64,000 nt of DNA from assembly GCA_020746875.1 (NCBI GenBank), contig JAGTJL010000001.1, positions 620,001 through 684,000 of the forward strand, given 5' to 3'. Shown here one piece after another: positions 60,890 to 64,000 of the stretch. A model generated the notes under the pieces. It was not told where the DNA came from. It was given only the letters and a program-made list of their open reading frames with translations, and did no database searches. Source of the DNA: Rhexocercosporidium sp. MPI-PUGE-AT-0058 (taxonomy: Eukaryota > Ascomycota > Leotiomycetes > Helotiales). The translations under genes and the position numbers were made by a program. Within the stretch, counting starts at the first letter, position 1; the number at the start of each line of letters is the position of its first letter.

Positions 60890-61918
60890 TCGGACTAGTT
60901 TCGGTGTCGTTTTAAAAAGTAGTAATTTTTTTTTATATTTTTACGCTTTTTTTATATTATATTTTATATTATTTTTAATTTATAAAATAAGAAATAATAA
61001 TTAAATTCTTTGTTTATTTTTTAATTTAAAGTATTAACGAGCGGTCTTATAATAATATTTTAATAAGGACCTGGCTGCCGGTTTCGCTATAAAGAGCTAT
61101 TCTTATATAAGAATATAAAGAAAGCATTATTATAAAGAGTTAATTACAAAGTTAATTTAAAATAAGGCCTTTAAAACGACGAACGACGAAGACGACGGCG
61201 CTTAGCGTAAATAATTTCTTATTCGGCCGTAGGCTTATTATCCTCCTTTTTTACCTCGTTTTTATTTTCTTTTATATTAAAATCTCCTTAACGACGCTTT
61301 TTTATCGCTTTTATTGTCGTGTGGCGGGAAAACTTTAATAAGACTTTTAAGTATTAATATTAATTAAATATTAAATTAAAATCGAAAGTATTTATATTAA
61401 CGTTATTTAATAAGTTAAATACTTTTTTATAAAAAATATAAGTCTCTTTTAATAATGCTATTAACGCCTCTTTCTTAATCTTTAACGCCTTTATTAAAAT
61501 AATTAAATAAATAGAATTAATTTCGGTCGCGGCGACGACTATAATAGCCTTATTTTTTATTATTACGGCAATAGAAAAGGTAAAGAACTCCTTACTTACG
61601 TATTAAAGGAGCTAAGTTATATATTAAATATAAAGTCTTTATAGATTATTTTTAAAATTAATTTTAAGATTTTATAACTTATAAGAATATAAAAAGTCTT
61701 TTATTTTACGTAATAAGCGCATTTCTTCCCCTTTTTATTATAAAAGAGGTAATTATACGACAAAATCGTCGTTATAAGGCGGGCGCAGCGGAGGCAGTAT
61801 ATATAATAGGTAGCCCGGAGGGCACCGGTAGGAACGGGAATTAATATTATATTACTTATTAATATTTAAATTATTATTAAATCGATATTAAATTAATCTT
61901 AAATTAATAATAACTTAC
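60890..61918. other. 3' untranslated tail of Copia D
   Basis: No coding similarity seen after RNase H. AT-rich with some GC pockets (for example about 61780-61840). Confidence 0.4.
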
Positions 61919-62135
<217 letters not shown>

Positions 62136-62284
62136 ATTTATAAAAGCTATTAACACTTCGTTTTTATATAAATTAATAATTTAAAGGTATAAACTTTATT
62201 AATATAATTACTTAAAAAATTAAGTCGATTCTTAAGGGAGATTTCTCTTTATATTTATAATTAATTAATAATAGTAAGCACTTT

Positions 62285-62480
62285 TGTCGTGCAGGTTATG
62301 GTTGGTTGGCTAAGCGAGCCTAATCAAGACTACCAAAACCATGGCGCCAGTAAGCTCCTTTATTTAGGGAGCTTGAATGCGCTATATATAATAATACAAC
62401 AATAGTCATATACGTAACTGCGCAGCTTTCAATTAAACTGATATTCGCCTCTATAGAGTCTCAAGGTATATTGCACGATA
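62285..62480. mobile_element. Solo LTR F (196 bp) inside Copia D
   Basis: Starts TGTCGTGCAGGTTATGG and ends ATTGCACGATA; the ends are inverted copies (TGTCGTGCA / TGCACGAYA). Duplication ACTTT at 62280-62284 and 62481-62485. Base composition is nearly normal, unlike its host. It holds a TATATATAAT stretch, typical of an LTR promoter. Confidence 0.85.
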
Positions 62481-62485
62481 ACTTT

Positions 62486-62659
62486 AATAGCTAGCCGAGC
62501 TCCTCGCTTAATTACTTATTGTTCGCTAATAAAGTTCAGCTCTTTTATTCTATTGCTACGGCTTCTTTCTTTAATAAATTTTATTTCTTATTTTTTTTTA
62601 TATATTTTTCTCTTTTACGTTTATAACTCTTATTATCTTTTTAAAAGAAGTTTTATTTA
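62486..62659. other. End of the Copia D tail
   Basis: Spacer between solo LTR F and the 3' LTR of D; no coding content is seen. Confidence 0.4.
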
Positions 62660-62866
62660 TATTAGTCCGTAGGGATTCTTATTAATATAAAACTATAGCT
62701 TAAGGCCGAAACGGTAAGGTTTCGGTGGGGTTTTAGACTAATATATAAAGAGCTTTACTCTTATTTTAAAAGAATACACTTTATAATACCTTTGAAATCA
62801 CTTAATAATAATAATATTTATTCAAGTGATTTTGTTATTATATGTCCCGGTACAGTTATACCGACA
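62660..62866 (+). repeat. 3' LTR of Copia D
   Basis: 207 bp, TATTAGTCCG to CCGACA; the terminal CA is intact here, and the AATAT duplication follows at 62867-62871. Confidence 0.9.
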
Positions 62867-63625
62867 AATATATTATCTTATATAAATTCGTACTTAACGT
62901 CTAAATCTTTAAAAATTAGTTTAAATTCGGCGTTTAAGACTTTTAAGTAAGACTCAGTCGAATACTTATATTTCTTTAACTTAAAATCGCGGTTTATAAT
63001 ATAAAAATTGCTTTTTCCGTTATTTTAAAAGCTTCTTATATTATAACATTTATATCCTTCTTATAATTATACGTTTAAATCATATTTCAATCCTACTTCT
63101 ATGCTAGCGTACGAAAGCACTATTCCGCATTTTTACCTCGCCCTCGCTTAATAGAGCACTCGTCGCTTTAGTATACTATTCTTTATTCTTTAATACTTTA
63201 ACCTTTATACGTAAGGCGTTAAGCAAAATGCTTCGCCAAGTATACTTCTGTAAGTTTATATCTTCTTTTAGCTCTTTAATTAGCGATTCTATGCTCTCTT
63301 AAGATTTTCTTTATTATTATCTCCTTATAACTTAATAAACACGCTATAATAACCTCTTTATATATATTCTTTAGGTAAAAGCGAACGTATCGTAGGAGTT
63401 TCTTTTCTTTGCAATTATATACGATTTACTCTTTAGTTTACGAGGTAAGAACTTTCCTTCGTCGCGAAATAGCTCTTTTTTAATCGTATATCTGACGGTG
63501 TCGCAATCGAGTTTTAAGTCCCTCGCGACCTCGTGTGAGTTTGTGTATTTACGAGCTTGTCTAAGGATTTGTTCGCGTAGGTATAGAGAGAGTTCGCAAC
63601 CTCTTCCTCGATTCCCAGACCTCAT
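62867..63625 (-). pseudogene. Tc1/mariner transposase of element G, N-terminal piece
   Basis: ATG at 63623-63625. It begins MRSGNRGRGCELSLYLREQI, then ILRQARKYTNSHEVARDLKL and CDTVRYTIKKE: a helix-turn-helix DNA-binding region of Tc1 type, still open for 84 codons. Further in, with stops ignored: RAKRRYKLTEVYLAKHFA, SDECSIKRGRGKNAE (first catalytic Asp region) and KDLDVKYEFI followed by the stop where Gln is expected, then DN (family MQDNAP, second catalytic Asp). D inserted right there. The rest is at 22732-23052. Confidence 0.85.
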
Positions 63626-63744
63626 AATAATAGGAGTACGTTAAGGTGGCATTTTTATTGTAATTGTAAAGAGGAAGAGAAACGCGTGTCGCGAAAAGTC
63701 GCGGTTTTACACTTTTCGCTAAATATCAGTTGCGGGGGACTGTA

Positions 63745-64000
63745 GATGGCCGGCACGCGACAAGCTCAAGGATTAGCCACCTTTTTACTTACGTCTATTT
63801 ATAGACTTGAACCCATAATGCCTCCCGGCGATACTAGATTGTCATGAAGGATAAGAGCACAACTCGGCCGTTGGCGGATCTAAGAGTGAGTGAACATATC
63901 ACGTCGGTACATGAACGAGAACGTACAAGGGCAGAGGAGCAGGCATATGTGCATAGTGTGAGTATAGCAGCTACTACATTCGCCGAATACGACCGTGGAT
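63745..64000. other. Right flank of the nested block
   Basis: 256 bp of normal base composition beyond the TA target site. No gene is recognised in this short stretch. Confidence 0.5.

Noticed and set aside
63745..64000. Possible gene start in the right flank
   Set aside because: Only 256 bp are visible, with no splice or protein motif to support a call.

Overview
The window looks like nuclear DNA of a filamentous ascomycete (Pezizomycotina). The genes carry short introns of about 50-65 nt with GT...AG ends, several genes match fungal families, and a 41 kb AT-rich block shows the C-to-T and G-to-A decay typical of repeat-induced point mutation (RIP). I cannot name the genus.

Left part (1-11.4 kb), gene-bearing with normal base composition. 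Two fucose-specific-lectin-like genes lie in tandem on the minus strand (the first runs off the left edge). Then come an amino-acid permease (+) and a divergent pair: the mitochondrial sulfhydryl oxidase ERV1 (-) and uroporphyrinogen-III synthase HEM4 (+).

Middle part (11.4-22.5 kb), a decaying neighbourhood. It holds a broken TPR/SET-domain gene, a tRNA-like sequence beside a hairpin, a broken fragment resembling the large RecQ-like/telomere-linked helicase proteins of fungi, a small AP-1-like bZIP gene lying between two ~125-bp inverted repeats, an intact polytopic membrane glycoprotein gene of unknown function, and a Copia gag fragment.

Right part (22,545-63,742) is a nest of transposable elements whose limits can be placed to the base from terminal sequences and target-site duplications (TSDs). 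A Tc1/mariner element (G, TA site) is split by a Copia element (D, TSD AATAT). D in turn holds Copia A (TSD GGAAT), Copia B (TSD AGAGT), Gypsy E (TSD AAGAC) and a solo LTR F (TSD ACTTT). B is split by a third copy of the same family, C (TSD AATTA), and C holds a solo LTR H (TSD AGAAG). The deepest path is five levels: G > D > B > C > H. With the insertions removed, G is about 1.38 kb, D about 7.5 kb and A, B and C about 8.3 kb each. Thus the whole AT-rich block derives from one small DNA transposon that was repeatedly invaded.

The most novel candidate is in the A/B/C Copia family. Between the RNase H domain and the 3' LTR lies a ~2.2 kb tail whose antisense strand carries long, protein-like reading frames (including a Cys-rich part) in all three copies. 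I do not recognise the product.
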